DNA of 64,000 bases from Membranipora membranacea (Eukaryota; Bryozoa; Gymnolaemata; Cheilostomatida; Membraniporidae): the NCBI GenBank assembly GCA_914767715.1, contig OU612072.1, forward strand, positions 11,408,001 through 11,472,000. Reading direction: 5' to 3'. The notes beneath the pieces were generated by a model. The model saw nothing but the letters and a program-made list of their open reading frames with translations. It was not told the DNA's origin and made no database searches. The stretch's first letter is position 1, and the number at the start of each line of letters is the position of its first letter. The translations under genes and the position numbers were made by a program. Below are positions 22,510 to 36,648 of the stretch, piece after piece.

Positions 22510-23699
22510 TTAGTAAAGAAAGGCATGCATGCATTACAAGTCCCAGGGGCCAACAACAATGATACTGATAGGATAGTAGGCCTGCTATAATTATATGAAG
22601 GCTGCAACTACAATATTTCCTGATTGGCTGATCCCCTTACTTATGTGGATTGCATGTAACTCCTTGTTTGTACAGTGAATTCACAAGTTGACAATGGTCA
22701 TAAATTGCCAAAAAAATGTAGGAAGCTTGTAAAAGCTACAATGAGAAAAAACTTTCCTTGTCAAACCAAAACTGATATTGTTAAATAGCCAATGAGTGAA
22801 GGGAAATGCTCAGACTGAGTTTCATTTATCTGGTAAGTGATTAATAGGGGGCGTATTCTGTACCCCTGAGTTTAAAACCCTCCCACAATGCACCAAAAAT
22901 TGCGGGAAAGTTTCCAAATTGCTCACATTTCCAACTAAGTTAGGTGTTCACAGCCAGACCAACTCTATAATCAAGGGCTTTTCACCATGCCCTTGCTATA
23001 ATTTACCAGCCCTTCCCTTTTGCAATTCATTTGAGCAACCATTGTTATTGCAAACAGTATATCAACTACCCTGATACCCAAGATCATGGGAATCACTTTA
23101 CCAATACTATCGTTACCGTATCTATACAGTATACATACTTAAATACATGCCCACCGACCATGTCGTTTGTAAGTTAGTTAGTACTAATTAAGTAATAGTA
23201 AGTAAGACCAAGGAGTGAACTCGCCCTTGGCAAGACCCTGGTCCCAGGACTGGAGGGGCCCAGCTGAAGGGTTATATGAGGGGCTGGGCTGGGCCTGGCC
23301 ACATGATGTCTTTAATTTGCCGTGCGTAGCCGTATATGTCCACTATCAACAACCCCCTCACTACTGGACTGGCAAAACGAAGGCATGTAAGACTCAACCC
23401 AGTCCCAGGGGCCAGTCTGACCCCCACTCATAGAGTAGTCGACAGACTAGTAGTAACTAGTAACAGGCGATAGGCCTTCAAACCTTACTTTTATGCATAA
23501 CAGCACGGTCTAGTCAGTGTGGACCTACATGTTTTGCTTGTGTCCGGTAGCCTATGACCCAGTATCAACCACACTGAACTGATAATGGCCGTTGGCAACA
23601 AACAGGAATTTATGTCCCTGCTGGAACCTCATGTTATGCAGGGTGTACAAACATTGACGGTTGGACGGAAGGTTGAATGATTGGAAGACATGCTGCAAT

Positions 23700-23816
23700 A
23701 GACGTGTTGTGAAGCCGCCTTGTGACAATTCGAGGCAGTCTTGGCTGTTGAGATGTTGTGAGGCAGTCTTGAGACGTTGTAAGCCCATCATGAGATGTTG
23801 TAAGCTAGTCATGAGA
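23700..23816. repeat. About 22-bp tandem repeat
   Basis: Degenerate units related to GTCTTGAGACGTTGTAAGCCCA and TCATGAGATGTTGTAAGCTA occur four to five times. Open frames over this array are products of the repetition. Confidence 0.5.
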
Positions 23817-24504
23817 ACTGAGTTGATTTCGTAACATAGTAAAGGGGTGTGTATATTCTCTCCAAATGAGCATCAGCCTTGCCCCCTCCTCCACCCGATG
23901 GATCTATGTGCCTACTGTTGCAAGTCTTTACGCTGAATTGAACTGGTGTGTATGAATAGACTGCGGAAACAACACCTGCACCTGGAGGTTACTTTTACTT
24001 TACTTATCTTGCCTAAGAGTAGCCTAAGAGTTTTCTGTCATCCACCAAACTTATGTCTTGCAAAAATTGCATGCTTACAGGCCAATAAAGATGGGTGCGG
24101 ACCAAGTAGTTGTGCAGTAAAAATGATCAAAAGGTGTTGTGGGTAGGTGCTTTTCACCTTGTCACACGACTACACAAAATAGTAGGCAAGACTTAGGTGC
24201 TTTGCTGTGAATGGTGTGGTGGCAGACTGTCTATGGTATATTGTCCTAGCCAGTTGTATATCAGGCATCATGGAAGGATCTTAGACTTTCGAAATGGCTT
24301 CCTCCACTGACTGCTACACAACAAGTTTTTATCACCATGCTGAGCACAATATGGGGTCCATTATTTTTGTTCCTTACATTGCTCGAAACTGCCAAAGTCA
24401 CCAACCCTGATGAAAAACACACAATTATCGGTTCCTCTATAAAAAAATTGCAAAAGTGGATTCCCATATTCTCAAACTCCAGCATTCATATTCCTAGCTG
24501 AGCG

Positions 24505-27500
24505 ATGGGTATCAAAGGGCTGTTGCAGTTTCTGAAGGATCAGCAGAAGATAGTAAACCTGAGATCCTACCGAGGCTGTACAGCAGCGGTGGACGTATAC
24601 TGCTGGCTACATAAAGCTGTCTACGGATGTGTGGAACAGATAGCTATAGCTGGAAACGATCAGGGACAGTAAGTGCAGTCAGTAGGTAAAAGCGTTGTAA
24701 CAAAATTGATTATTAATAGTCAATGGAAAACCCCATACTTCATAGCTCTCAACTGTTTGAGGGATTTTACATTAATTAATAATTATCAATTTTATTACAA
24801 CGGAACATGTTGGCTTTTTCCTAGTGTATCCTACCAAAAGAGTAAAATGGGATTTCCCATTTTTTAGTGAAAATTTCTGATTTGCTGAATAGACTGTAAC
24901 AGTGTGCTCCAGGAACAACTATGACTGCAGAAGCATAGGGAGAAAGTTAAATCCATATGCTCAAAAAATAATAACAGTCTTGAATATCAGCCTTATTTGC
25001 AGAGTGGAACCTTTTTTACATTTGTTCAGCCTATCCTGATAATTTGTTTCTTATGTTATGTTTGTATTTCCAATCTGAGATTTTCTGTATTTACTCGCAA
25101 AACTTTGTCATGAACGAATCATCAATCTCTGTGTTTTCAGGTATATAAAGTATTGTGAGAAGTACTGGAACACATTAATCAATGCTGGTATCAAACCTAT
25201 ACTGGTGTTTGATGGCCAGAATCTGCCGATGAAAGCTCACACTGAGAGGGAAAGAAGGGAGTGAGTTATAGCAGCCAGTCACAATGACGTATCTAAGCTC
25301 CCTGACTGTATTATGTTCTTAATTAATTCAAAGCCCTTTCTAATATTTATCTCCATTTATCAGTCCATGATTAATATGAATGCCAATCGCATATTTTGTG
25401 GGAGGGTCAAAGTATATTAAATCACTTACTCTGGAGTTGTCTGCCACTCGTAAGTATGCAGACAACTCCAGAGTGAAGATTTCTTCGAAAGAGATATATT
25501 TGTTTCATTGATATAACCTCTGTATTACATATGCAATATGACATATGAGGCCAAATCCTAACATAGTATTGTTATGTCTACTTTGATAATGCCTGGGTAA
25601 AATATATTCAGCATTGGAGATTTTGGTATCAAAGAATTTGTATCATGTACTTCTCTAGATTGTAAATCTGCAAAGATTCCGATTACATATTTACGTGTAT
25701 CATTAGTATTTAAACATAGACATGGTCATGTATCATATGTATGACATGTATCATAACTATTTTCATCCATCCCACAGGCGGCGTAAAGCTAACAGAGATA
25801 GAGCTAATGCATTACTAGCTGAGGGTAAAAGAGCAGAAGCCAGACAGTATTTTGAGAGATGTATCGATATTACACCTCAGATGGCTCATAAAGTTATCGT
25901 GGTGAGTCAAGCTCGGGCCAGAACTAGATTGTCAGCTTCAAAAATGTTTTACATCTGCGCTGTTTCTTTTCTTTGGCGGCTGATTGACTATAAATCTCAG
26001 AAACCTTATTACCCATGTACGTCCATGTTAGCAACAAAATGTTAGATGCCCAATAAAAAATAGGAAATTGCAAGCTTAGTAACAGCTATGGGGAGTTGTA
26101 TCCTTAGATATCAGCTGTTAACAATGTCATTGTATTGCTCATCAGTGTGTGAAACAAAACATGAACCATACATTTGGTCTGGGATAAATTGTAGCGCGAT
26201 GTATTTTGGGTTGTCTTGTATCTGAATAATATAGGCGTAAATATAATTCATTCCTCCTTCTATGATAATCTTATTCCATCTTGATTGAGTAATTTCCCCT
26301 TTTTTCTCAATGGTGGATTTTGAAAAAAAGGTTATTCAGCGATATGCGTGACAGGAGACAACTCCAAAGTAAAATTGCGGAATTATACATGGACATGTTA
26401 TTATTTTGCAGGCTGCCGTATCACAGGGTATAGACTGTATAGTAGCACCATATGAAGCTGATGCACAGTTAGCTTATCTCAGTATATCTGGTATCGCTCA
26501 GCTTATTATATCAGAGGATAGTGATCTACTCTGCTTCGGCTGTGAGAGAGTAAGTTTTTGCTGGGATTTATAAAAAATTAAAATAAACTGAGACAACATC
26601 TGCCTTACACATGACATCATTGTCATGGTGTAACATTGTTGAATTTTTGACTTGTGGATAATGAAGATTGAGAAACCCTAAAAAGGATCTCGGTGAGGCT
26701 TTTGGTAGTTTTGGAATTTTTCAACATACAAATCTTTCATAAATTTGTCCTAAGTAACTGCCGGACTCTATAATGCATTGGTCTTACACTTGTTTAGGGG
26801 CTCAAACCTTGTCCGGTCGCTGATAGCAGCATCCAATTATTAGGATTTGGTTGAAATTGGATTTTCACTCCCATCAACCCTGGCTGTGCAAAGGTAGAGT
26901 TAAAGAGACTGTGAGTTTCTTCATTCGATTTGATTGGATATATATCTTGTAATTAGAAGCTGCATCTCATATATTCCTATCTTTATTTTGACAGGTGATA
27001 TTTAAGCTAGACTTGAATGGTAACGGTGTAATGCAGGAGCGCACAGCCGTTCTCGAGCACAAATCATTCCGTAAGAAGTTCACCCTAGACCACTTTACTA
27101 AGATGTGTATACTCTCTGGGTGTGACTACATACCATCACTACCGGGTATCGGACTTGCTAAGGCCTGTAAATTCATGTCTCAGAATAACAACTCTCAAGA
27201 TGTCGCAGCGGTGAGTACAAATAACTTCTGCACGGAATATTGTTATTTCCCCTGCCACAAAACAAAAAGTTCATACCCGTTACTTAACTGTACACAGAAG
27301 AAAAAATTAACGTTTTAAATAAAAATAAAACATGGGCTTGCTCTTGCTTACTCACATTGCTTTACTTTAATTAAACTCCCACCTTTGCTAGTGAGTATTA
27401 GCGATAGCTAACTTGAAGTCGCTCCAAGCTTAAATAAAGTACTCTATGAATTATGAGTTGTCTCCTCAGAGTATGTGGGTAGGCAACTCGGAAATGTCAG

Positions 27501-30500
27501 GTGCCAACAATGTTGGAGATCCCTTATTTCTTTAGCAACAAATTCTACGACTTGGCTGGTTGCGGGAATATAATTACTACCTAGTTTTATTGCCGCTGTA
27601 TTTGCAACATTGACACTCTATTTCTTTGTAGATGTTGAGACGACTACCACTATCTATCAAACTACCATCTGGTGCTATCACTGATGAATATATACAAAAC
27701 TTTGTTAATGCTCTCATGACCTTCAATCATCAGGTAAATATGTGAAAGTGTCTTTTGATGCAGTCGCTTTGTTCAATTAATATTGGTTGAACAATTCGAA
27801 CAAAGTATGTAAATAAAGAAAAGAGGTGTTGAACTCTCAAGAATTACTATTAAATTAATCAGAAATTAGCACTAAGTTTCACTAGATAATTATCATCCAA
27901 CATTCAAACTCACAATAACACAAAACCTGAATTGTGTCCCCTTGAACAGTCCTCATATGCTGCTATGAAATCCTGAAATTATAAAATGCTAGATTTGAAT
28001 GTTTAATGATCTTGTTATTAATCAGGCCTTTCTGTTCCAGTCTTCTATGTACCGTTTTACTAGTTGCAGTGCTTGCACATAACTCCAACCTAAACAAGCA
28101 GGAGATAGTTAACACAGTATACCTTGGCCAGGAATAAGATGTTGTCATCTTATTGTTGTTATAGGTAGTTTATGACCCTCGGACACGTAAGCGCATGCCT
28201 ATGACTCCATGTACTGACACATGTTGTGGTTCTGAGCATCCGGAGGATATGTCCTTTTCTGGCAGGTTAGTGAAATGTAGTATGAGGTAGCTTTGTTGGT
28301 TCGAGTCCTGCTGCAGTCTGCTGACTACTTGGCTTTACGCCCCAGGTGTGATGAGAGCAACTTGGCGTCGAACATGGCCTTTAAGGCACCTCTATCTCTC
28401 AGTCTTCAGACAGAGACGAAACCTTGCAAAGTTCTTTTTTTTTAACCAATATTTTATGTATAGTTCAGCTGTCTCTGTAGTAACTAAGGCTGTTTTCTTC
28501 TGGCATGTTCACACAAAACTTTTGAAAGTCCACAATTATTTGATGTTGGATATAACAACTCACAATACCTTTTTGGGAACTCGCAAAATTTACGAAATGA
28601 TGGACTCTTTTTGCAGGTATTTTCCCGCTCAACAAGCGACACAGATGGCGTTGGGTAATATTAACCTACATAACATGGAGACATTGCTACCTGAGATAGA
28701 TCCAGACTTACTGCTGAGCAGAGAAAACGTATGTGATTTTTATCTCACATGCCCTTGTGATGACTTTGAATGGTCGAAACTGATAATTACCAGTCATCAA
28801 AGTAATCAACTTCAGGAGTAAATTGATCATGTGTCAGTCATAAAAGTAACTGGCCTGTATTTTGGTAGACTGTTGGTTTTTACCACAAGTGTTGCAAAAG
28901 GAATTTTTTCTGCTGCTAATTTAACTTCTCGCATTGAATAATTGGGCGATTTTAGATATGTAGTGTCTTCTAGCAAGACATGATATTGTAACTGTGTTGT
29001 GGAGAGAATCTTTTGGTTCCAAACACCCTGATCTTATCTTGAATAGATAGTTGATATACGCAATATGAAGTTGTCATCCTCAATAGACACAACTTTCAAG
29101 AAGACAACTCCAAATTACAACCAAAACATGTGTCGCGCATGCCTGATGTGTTTATAGGGAAAGCAGAGTATGTGGCACCCGCAGTACAAGCCTAAAGGCC
29201 AATGGAATACTGAGTATTTTAGGTCTATAGATAGAAGCCAGGCCAGCTCAACTAAAGATAAAAGTGTGCTCATCCCAACTAACAGAATTGTGAGGAAAAG
29301 AACTATCAGCCAAAGTGAAACAGAGGGTAAGCCTTATCATACTGATCTCATGGTACCCTAATTCACTTGTATCTTAATCTAGGGAATGAGATTTTATTCA
29401 TGTAGTGTCAGTATCTTTTGAAGGACCACCAAAGACCATCAAAATACAACATTCCATATGGAGGAATGGGCAAAACTAAGGTACTGAGACTAAGTCGGCT
29501 CTATCAGTCAGATATACACATGCTATATATGTTTATCTTAAAGTTAGGGGGGATGTTGATTATGTTGATGGATGTTTTAAGCAACGTCAACATTTGGTCA
29601 AAATCTTTTGCAGAGTTGTCTTCTTTATGTGACTCCGACTGCTTTCAGAAGTAAACATGAATAGGTAATATCACACTTATGTCTCCTCTTCATCATACAA
29701 TATTTCAAAGGAGGATGACTTTGGGTATATAACATGCCTAGTGAGGTTCTAGAGGCAGACCAGTCTGCAATAATGATCAAAGAATCATCTAACACAAACC
29801 TATCCGATTCTCTTGGTGTATCACTTATTTTGTCTCACCGTAGTCTCTCATCCAATTTATAATTGCGATATCAAACCCAAGTAATGTAGGATCACTGCTG
29901 ATACAGATTATCTAAGTAGCAAGCAGGGCAGCACCTTACCCTGATAGACTAAATGCAATATCAAAGAAGCTAATTACAGAATATGCTGTCTCTGATTATA
30001 GCTATAGTCAGTAGTTTGTGTAATGAAGATGTCAGTGCTCCAGGTCAGACTCAGAGCTCTACAAGTAATAACACACAGAGTTATCCTGGAGACGGATTCT
30101 CTTCTGTAGAGATCACTGCTAAATCTAATTCGGCAAACAATGGAAATACAAAAGTCAGTATATTGATTAAAACCGTCTAATTTATAGTTTTCATGATGGC
30201 AGCTAGAACAAAAATTATCTGTCTGGATTCTAAGAATTCATGGCTGACCTGCACATTTAACAAGTAATATCGACATATTATAGTGTATGATATCATTAAA
30301 CAGGGTGTGGAAAGAGGGATAATGTAAAAAATGACTTATATATTTGCAGAAATCATATACTGTACCCGAACCAGATGAGGCTGATGAAGACCCTGTAAAT
30401 CAAGTTTTAGATGATCTCGACCAGCTCCTTGGTGAGACCATCATTTGGGTAATACGTGCAATGCTTCTTGAGCTCGAATGAGATTTCACACCAGGCTATA

Positions 30501-33500
30501 AAATGTCAAACACATATATATTACCCTGCTAATAAACTCCTTTTGTCTTCTTTCACACATGAAGACACAGTCTGATTGAAGCTAAATTATGATTTGTTGC
30601 CTGGCTCATAGAGCTAAAATTTTAGTAACCTAGGATGATATACAGCAAATTGCGCTACTACTCTCACAACTCCTATGGTTATATTGAGCCAGCCATCTTT
30701 GCATTGTTGCACTAAGATGGCTGCGAATCACAAAACCGACGCTGTTTTTCGGTATATATAGGTACATCACCTCCGCTAAGGACACAAAGCTCAAACTCCT
30801 CTCTAAGTGTAGACAAACCTAGCAGTGCTCCAACCTCGACAGCCAGTCATAAGTTCATGAAGGATAAGATGAGACAAATATATCACAGTCAGGATGATGA
30901 AGCGGCTAGCGGTGGGCCATCTACTCCGATACCTCAGACCAAGAGCAGGTTTGTTTTCGGTTTTTATATTTTGATCGCCCATTTGCTAACAGGACCAGTC
31001 GGGTGGGCGGGCGCCGGGCGGAGTTCAAATTATAAGAAATTTTATTGTTTGATTAATGTGCATGGTTATTCAAACGTGTTTGATTGAATTGAGTTATACA
31101 CCCTTGATTTTCATGGACAATTCTATATCGATACACAGGATAAAATACTTGATTTGAACCCTTCTGCTTAGAATTCAATGTTACTAAACACGCTATCTAC
31201 GCCACCCATCCGATACAATGCGGTTCCCCTAATCAAATGAATAACCGTGACCTAACGCGTACGGAAGTAGACCTAAATGCTAATTCCATGTATTTTTTTG
31301 CCCTCGAATCGATGTCACATCGACATGTAAAGTAGTTTTTTTTCTACTGTAAACATATCCTTTCATTTTAATAGATATTTTGGATCAACCTCCTCCACTC
31401 CATCCCAAAGTTCATCCTATTCCCAGCGTAAAAGCTCAGCGTTATGCTCACAATATGATGAGGGGAGGGGCGTCAGCCCCAATCCTATCACCTCACCAAG
31501 TAGTGTTGGATACAAAGCTAAGTTTCTGGGTGCTTTAGATGAGCTGGAAAGCATGTCCTCACCGCAGGTAAGCAACATTATTACTTTTATAGTTGTACAC
31601 TTTTTATTTTTGCTATCACATCACGTCCATGTAGAATTTGTTCCGTGACACGCCATAGACCTATAACGTGTCAAAGTATTTATAACAAATCAGGGGAGAT
31701 AGCAGTTGTGGAAAGGGGGACAAGACAAGTAAGTATGTATATAAAATAAATTTCTTATTATATGGGGGGACCGTAAAATTGAAAAGAGACTAGGTGAATC
31801 ACAGCTTGTCCCTTTGTGTTACTACTCTCATAGTAGCTTGTTGGCGTCTTTTAGTTGGCTTTGAAAAGTCAGCATCAGAGTCATCTTCCCCATTTTGCAA
31901 GTTGTATTCATTCGAGAAATGTGTAGCTTATCACAAAAAAAATGTGAGACTTAGTTTTCTTGGTGGGTCGCAAGTGAGCTGTAGTCTACAATCTACATGC
32001 TACACTGAAGACAATAATCACATGCGAAAATGTCCTGATACTAAGAAACTCCAAATCTGTATCCATATCAACTTGTTTTTTTTCTAATTTTGCAGTCTCA
32101 AGCTTTCCGCTGGTCTAAATCATCGCTACATCAGCATATAAAAGATGAGGGAGGTAACTCTAATACTACATTATCTCCTCAAAGTTCTCAGAGCTCTACA
32201 GCAGCTAACCATCAGTTTAAATCTCCTCTTCTCAAGTCTAGAATAGTAAACGCTACAATGAAAAATCACCAAGACGAAATAGATCGGTATGTTGAAATTT
32301 TAAATTTACAGACCACAAACACAATTGCCTGTAGAGAACATGGTTTTGTTGGGTCCATTGATGTCGCTTGGAAGAAAGTTTGGTCAAAGAGCTAGAAAAT
32401 TTACATGTAGTATCTTTTTTCCTGAGTGTTTGTGAGTCGTTGCTGGGTGAGGAACAATCACCAATTGAGTTAATGAGAATATTTAAATAATATTTACTGC
32501 GCCCTGTCTTAGAGCAAGAACTCATGAGAATGTTTGTGCAGGCAATGTTCTCAGGGAATCATATGGAGTTTTTAAAACCCAGATATTCCATAGTTATTAA
32601 TCATCTCCTCAACAGCTTTCCAATAAATATCAACCCTATCGATTTTGCTCAGTACTTAAAATAACCTGTGTTGTTTGTAGTGACACAGACTTGAAGTCAT
32701 CACCTCCTACAGTCTCAAAGAGGATAAACCCATTCAAGCAAACTAGTAGCTCCACGTCAGCGTTTGATAGGTTAGGCGTAGACAAAGCACCTACTAATCC
32801 CTTTAAGAGAACCTCTAACCCAGACCTGCTGTGTAAAGAAGACTCAGTACTCGGCAGAGCGGTACCTGAACTACAGACTAAGAAGACTAACGCAGTAGAT
32901 GATATATTCTCCCTCAAATCTCTTGCCAGAATCGGTAAGCTGCAGGTTTAGCTTAAGCGCCCAAATTTCATGGTAAAAAGTTTGATGCATTAAGGTAATG
33001 TCAAAGACCGATCCGAATATCAACATATCATATACTGTTGGAAAGCTGCCGTGCTACTGAAAATGAATACCTGAACAAAAACTTAATTCGATGACGTTGT
33101 GTCATTTTAGGGGGGAAATGAGGCAGAAAATGCTGTTTTTGTCAATGTAGATGGAGGAGCTAAATTAATTGTAAGAAATTTCAAAACAGCTGGAATGTAT
33201 ACTTAGGGACTGCGTTCATCATAAATTTTAATTTTCTTTGATATATGACTAGTCTAAATTGACTTTTTACGTCACCCCATACAATGCATTTTTTTGTGAA
33301 GCCAAGAAAATATGTGAATTTCAATAATTAATTCTGAACAGATCATGGGCTCGTAACAAAATTAATTATGATTTTCTCTTAGAGTGCTGATCAAATGTTC
33401 TATACATTGACTTTCAACAAATTAGCTTGCATAATGTCATGACAGTAGACTCTCAAATACAGCTAATATGACTTTTTTGGGCATTCTTTTGCGTTAAATT

Positions 33501-35855
33501 CAAGAAAAATGAAGATGCAATGAAAAATTCTGTTGGCATTTCCTGTGTGCACCATGGTAAATGAAAGCGGCTTTGTATGTGAGAACTTTCAAAAAAACTT
33601 TGTTTGGCCACAATAAAGGTCATTTGGACAGCATGTTTGACATTATGCAAAGGTGGCAAAAATATTAGCTGTATTCGAGAGTCTACTGTCATTGCAAAAT
33701 GCAACCTAATTTGTTGAAAGTCAATGTGTATGACATTTGAAGAGTATTCTAAGAGAAAAATCAAAACTAATTTGTTTCGAGTCTATGATCTGTTCTGAAT
33801 TAATGATTGAAATTTAACATATTTTCACGGCTTCACAAAAAAAATGCATTGTATGGCGTGACGTAAAAAGTAATTTAGATTAGTCATATATCAAAGAAAA
33901 TTAAATTTTACGATGAACGCATTCTCTAAGTATACATTCCACTTGTGTTGAAATTTCTTGCAATTAATTTGACTCCTCCATTTACATTGATAAAAACAGC
34001 ATTTGCTGCCTCGTTTCCTGCCTAAAATGACACAACGTCATCCAGTCAAGTTTTTGTCCAGGTATTCATTTTCAGTAGCTCGGCAGCTTTCCAACGGTAT
34101 ATGATATGTTGATATTCGGATCGGTCTTTGACATTACCTTACCTGTAACTGGTTCGCATAGAAGTGCTGATATTTTCTTCTTTTAACAGTGTGTAATGTT
34201 TGCAGCTTTCAGAAAACCTGATTCTTCTCTAAGATTGTTTAAGATAACAATACCTATTTTCTATTTTTTGTGATAATATTTAGATTTGTCTTAATGAACA
34301 GTTTCTTGTTCTGTTGTGAGAGCCGGAAATTTGAAGCGGTACAGAACAGATCTAATAAAATCCATTGTTTTGCCATAGCCCACTGAGAATGATATTTTCA
34401 AAATTGATATGTTGTTACAGGAACAAAACCCAAAACTATGTCAGTAACACAAAGACTCAATGTATTCAAAGTGAAAAGGTCACCATCAAAGGTTAAAAAG
34501 GAAGCTACCCCAAAGTCTGAGCCTACAGGCGACACAATAGACTTATCAGATGATGACATGAAAGCTGACAACGAAACTACTCCAAAACATCATCTAGCCA
34601 AAGGCTCTGACAATGACTCTGAATCAGAAAGTAAATCTCTAAAACGTTCATCATCGAAACATAAGAGTATAGCAGATGTGTTGGCCACCGTACCTAAAAG
34701 GAAAAGGGCTGGTCTAAAACAAACAACAGCTTCGAGTAACTCAAAGCGGTCCAGGACATCACAGAAGGTCCCTTCAGCGCATACATGTGGTGATGAGATT
34801 GTAGTGGAAGTCGGAAGTGATACTGAAAGTGATACATCCGAAGATGAGGAAAGGATATCGAAGAAACATAAGCAACAAAAGGTATCATTGTATCATTTGT
34901 TTGACCGTAGATTGATGGATTTGATCACAAGCAATGTAACCATAAACAATTTTAAAAGTCCCATGATTCAAAGGCAAATAGGGCAGTGAGCTCGAGCTAT
35001 TTATGATGACCATTATAAACAGATAATTTGAGGTCGAAGCCTGCAGCAGGCATGTTGTGTTTACCGCAACAACAACCAGCCTGTCAATTCATGTTTGGTT
35101 GCCATGGTGTTTTCTGTCACTGTCCTTTCCAAGTGACTTCATAGGAATTTATTTTATCCCATTGTTCTATTTTAGAAACCTGCCTGTGAGACATCGGTTT
35201 CTAAAGCACGCCAGATTGGTCTGTCGAAACGTGTCAGCAGTTTCTCTTCAATAATGAGATCAGGCGCTGGTGGTGCTCCTTCTCTGTCCCCCGCGCTGCC
35301 TGAGCCTCCAGGAGCTTTGTATAAGTCACTAACAGCGGAGGATTTAGGTAAAGTTGACAATCAAACTGAGCCTGAGCAAATTGAAATACACAAGGATGTG
35401 GATCCGGAGACACCTAAGGCCACAAAAGAAAAAGAGAACAAGCCATCTATCAAAGATTTTCTCGCTAAATTCTCACGAAAGTAAGTTGACAGGTGTATCA
35501 TACATTTGTGATGTGGGCTCATTCTACTGTTCAAGTTTCTTTCGAGAATAATAATTGTGGACAACTCCACCCACCACCCAGTATTGTACCGGACAACTTT
35601 TTGAGGGTACAAGGCTAAGCGTCTTCGAGAGCGAAATCAAATCTCAGTTCTAATGGATGTATGGTTTTTCGGGTGGAAAAAAACGCTATAATCAATTAAT
35701 ATTAACATTAAACATTAAAATGTTGTTTAGATTTTTAAAATCATGGTGTCTTTTGTTGTAGGAGTGATCAGTCAAAGGCCAAGAGACCTCAGCGGAGACC
35801 TCTCAATACAAGCCCTACTAATAGTGATGTAGCTACCATTGTGGATCTAACATAG
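24505..35855 (+). CDS. EXO1: Exonuclease 1 (5'-3' exonuclease / flap endonuclease)
   Basis: Exons: 24505-24668, 25141-25260, 25778-25901, 26412-26549, 26995-27210, 27632-27733, 28165-28265, 28617-28728, 29158-29326, 30029-30153, 30350-30431, 30762-30948, 31375-31567, 32096-32286, 32681-32934, 34421-34881, 35176-35480 and 35762-35855 (1045 aa). The N-terminal nuclease begins [10 protein letters not shown]. It has the Rad2-family acidic residues D30, D79 (VFDG), E151 and D153 (YEADAQ), D172 and D174 (SEDSDLL) and D226 ([17 protein letters not shown], helix-hairpin-helix). The start is the family-typical MGI. The family resects DNA in mismatch repair, recombination and end processing in the nucleus. 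The tail is longer than in the human protein (about 846 aa). It carries KSRYF (545-549), a candidate MLH1-interacting MIP box, and acidic IDLSDDD (799-805) and C-terminal IVDL, candidate SUMO-interacting motifs. The nuclease assignment is firm; the tail motifs are inferences. Confidence 0.96.
25428..25474. repeat. Hairpin, 17-bp arms, in EXO1 intron 2
   Basis: ACTCTGGAGTTGTCTGC is followed after 13 bases by its exact reverse complement. Sequences with the same GACAACTCCA core recur in other introns (near 26357 and 29101), which suggests an element end. Confidence 0.55.
32991..34141. mobile_element. Large foldback (palindromic) element in EXO1 intron 15
   Basis: The left arm is about 32991-33470 and the right arm about 33660-34141. 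They are imperfect reverse complements of roughly 480 bases each, around a 190-base centre. The outer ends read TAAGGTAATGTCAAAGACCG and its complement. No transposase is encoded, so this is a non-autonomous foldback element or an inverted duplication. It lies between EXO1 exons 15 and 16 and accounts for most of that 1.5-kb intron. Confidence 0.85.
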
Positions 35856-36648
35856 CTAAGCTCATACATATGGCAATTTAATCCATGGTGTTTTTTATGT
35901 ATGCGAACAGATGCAGTATAATATTAGTATTACAAATCACCTACACAATTTTATATTCTATTTTTCAGTCAGATTATTTTGTTTTATTTGGTAATTTGCA
36001 TGGGATTTAGGTAGTGAGCCTAATAATAACTTACACTTGTTTTGTGTACCATTAAATGGCTGTTGGGATTTTACATGTTTACGACCCCAAATACAGGATC
36101 AATGTAGAAAGAGTCAACCAGATTTTTGAGTTTGAATTTGCCGCGTAGTGTTGACAAGAGAATTCTACTTAAATTCTGTGGCAACAAGCAATAAAAAGCT
36201 GCTCCGGTAGTGTTTTCATTAACACCTATCCTACTAGTATTCGACAAAAGATAAAACATTTTCACTGAGCGCAGATGAATAATCATAATTTCTTTATACT
36301 GGAGTTATATTTTATGTGCAGCTGAAACTACACTGTGGTTTTCACTCAATCTACTGAGGAGCATACTAAACGTGTACCATTATATCCAGACACGATTCCT
36401 GATATTTATGGCATTTTTTATAGTAATGCTTTAACTTATCCATGTATCAATCATGTTTAGGGGCCCATAGAAATGGCAAGCTGGTATTGGTCACATGCAT
36501 ACTACCTGCGCTGAAGATGTTTCATTCAAACAGCTATTTTGAAAAAACCAACCAATTCAATAAACTATGAACAAGCTCATTTTGATAACTGCTAGGCATT
36601 GACCATACTGAATGTGGCTTATTCTAATTATTAAGGCATCCCTGGTAA
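35856..36648. other. EXO1 3' flank and region upstream of the TGF-beta gene
   Basis: This stretch should hold the EXO1 3' UTR. I looked here for propeptide exons of the downstream TGF-beta ligand and recognised none. The antisense open frame at 36071-36286 has no domain or splice support. Confidence 0.35.
36190..36195 (+). terminator. Candidate polyadenylation signal for EXO1
   Basis: AATAAA lies about 335 bases after the EXO1 stop codon. Other AATAAA-like hexamers occur in this AT-rich DNA, so the choice is tentative. Confidence 0.3.

Larger units (their letters stand above)
22369..24504. other. Intergenic region upstream of EXO1
   Basis: No supported gene. It contains an inverted repeat (22452-22469 with 22488-22509) and a short tandem array near 23700-23815. 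The last few hundred bases should include the EXO1 promoter and 5' UTR; no clear core promoter element was identified. Confidence 0.4.

Noticed and set aside
23552-23812. 86-residue minus-strand frame
   Set aside because: The repeated leucine-rich part follows the 22-bp tandem repeat; no family resemblance.
28285-28320. B-box-like GGTTCGAGTCCTGC in EXO1 intron 7
   Set aside because: No A box at the right distance and no stems; probably a decayed fragment or chance.
36071-36286. 71-residue antisense frame after EXO1
   Set aside because: No ATG context, domain or splice sites; it lies in the probable EXO1 3' UTR.
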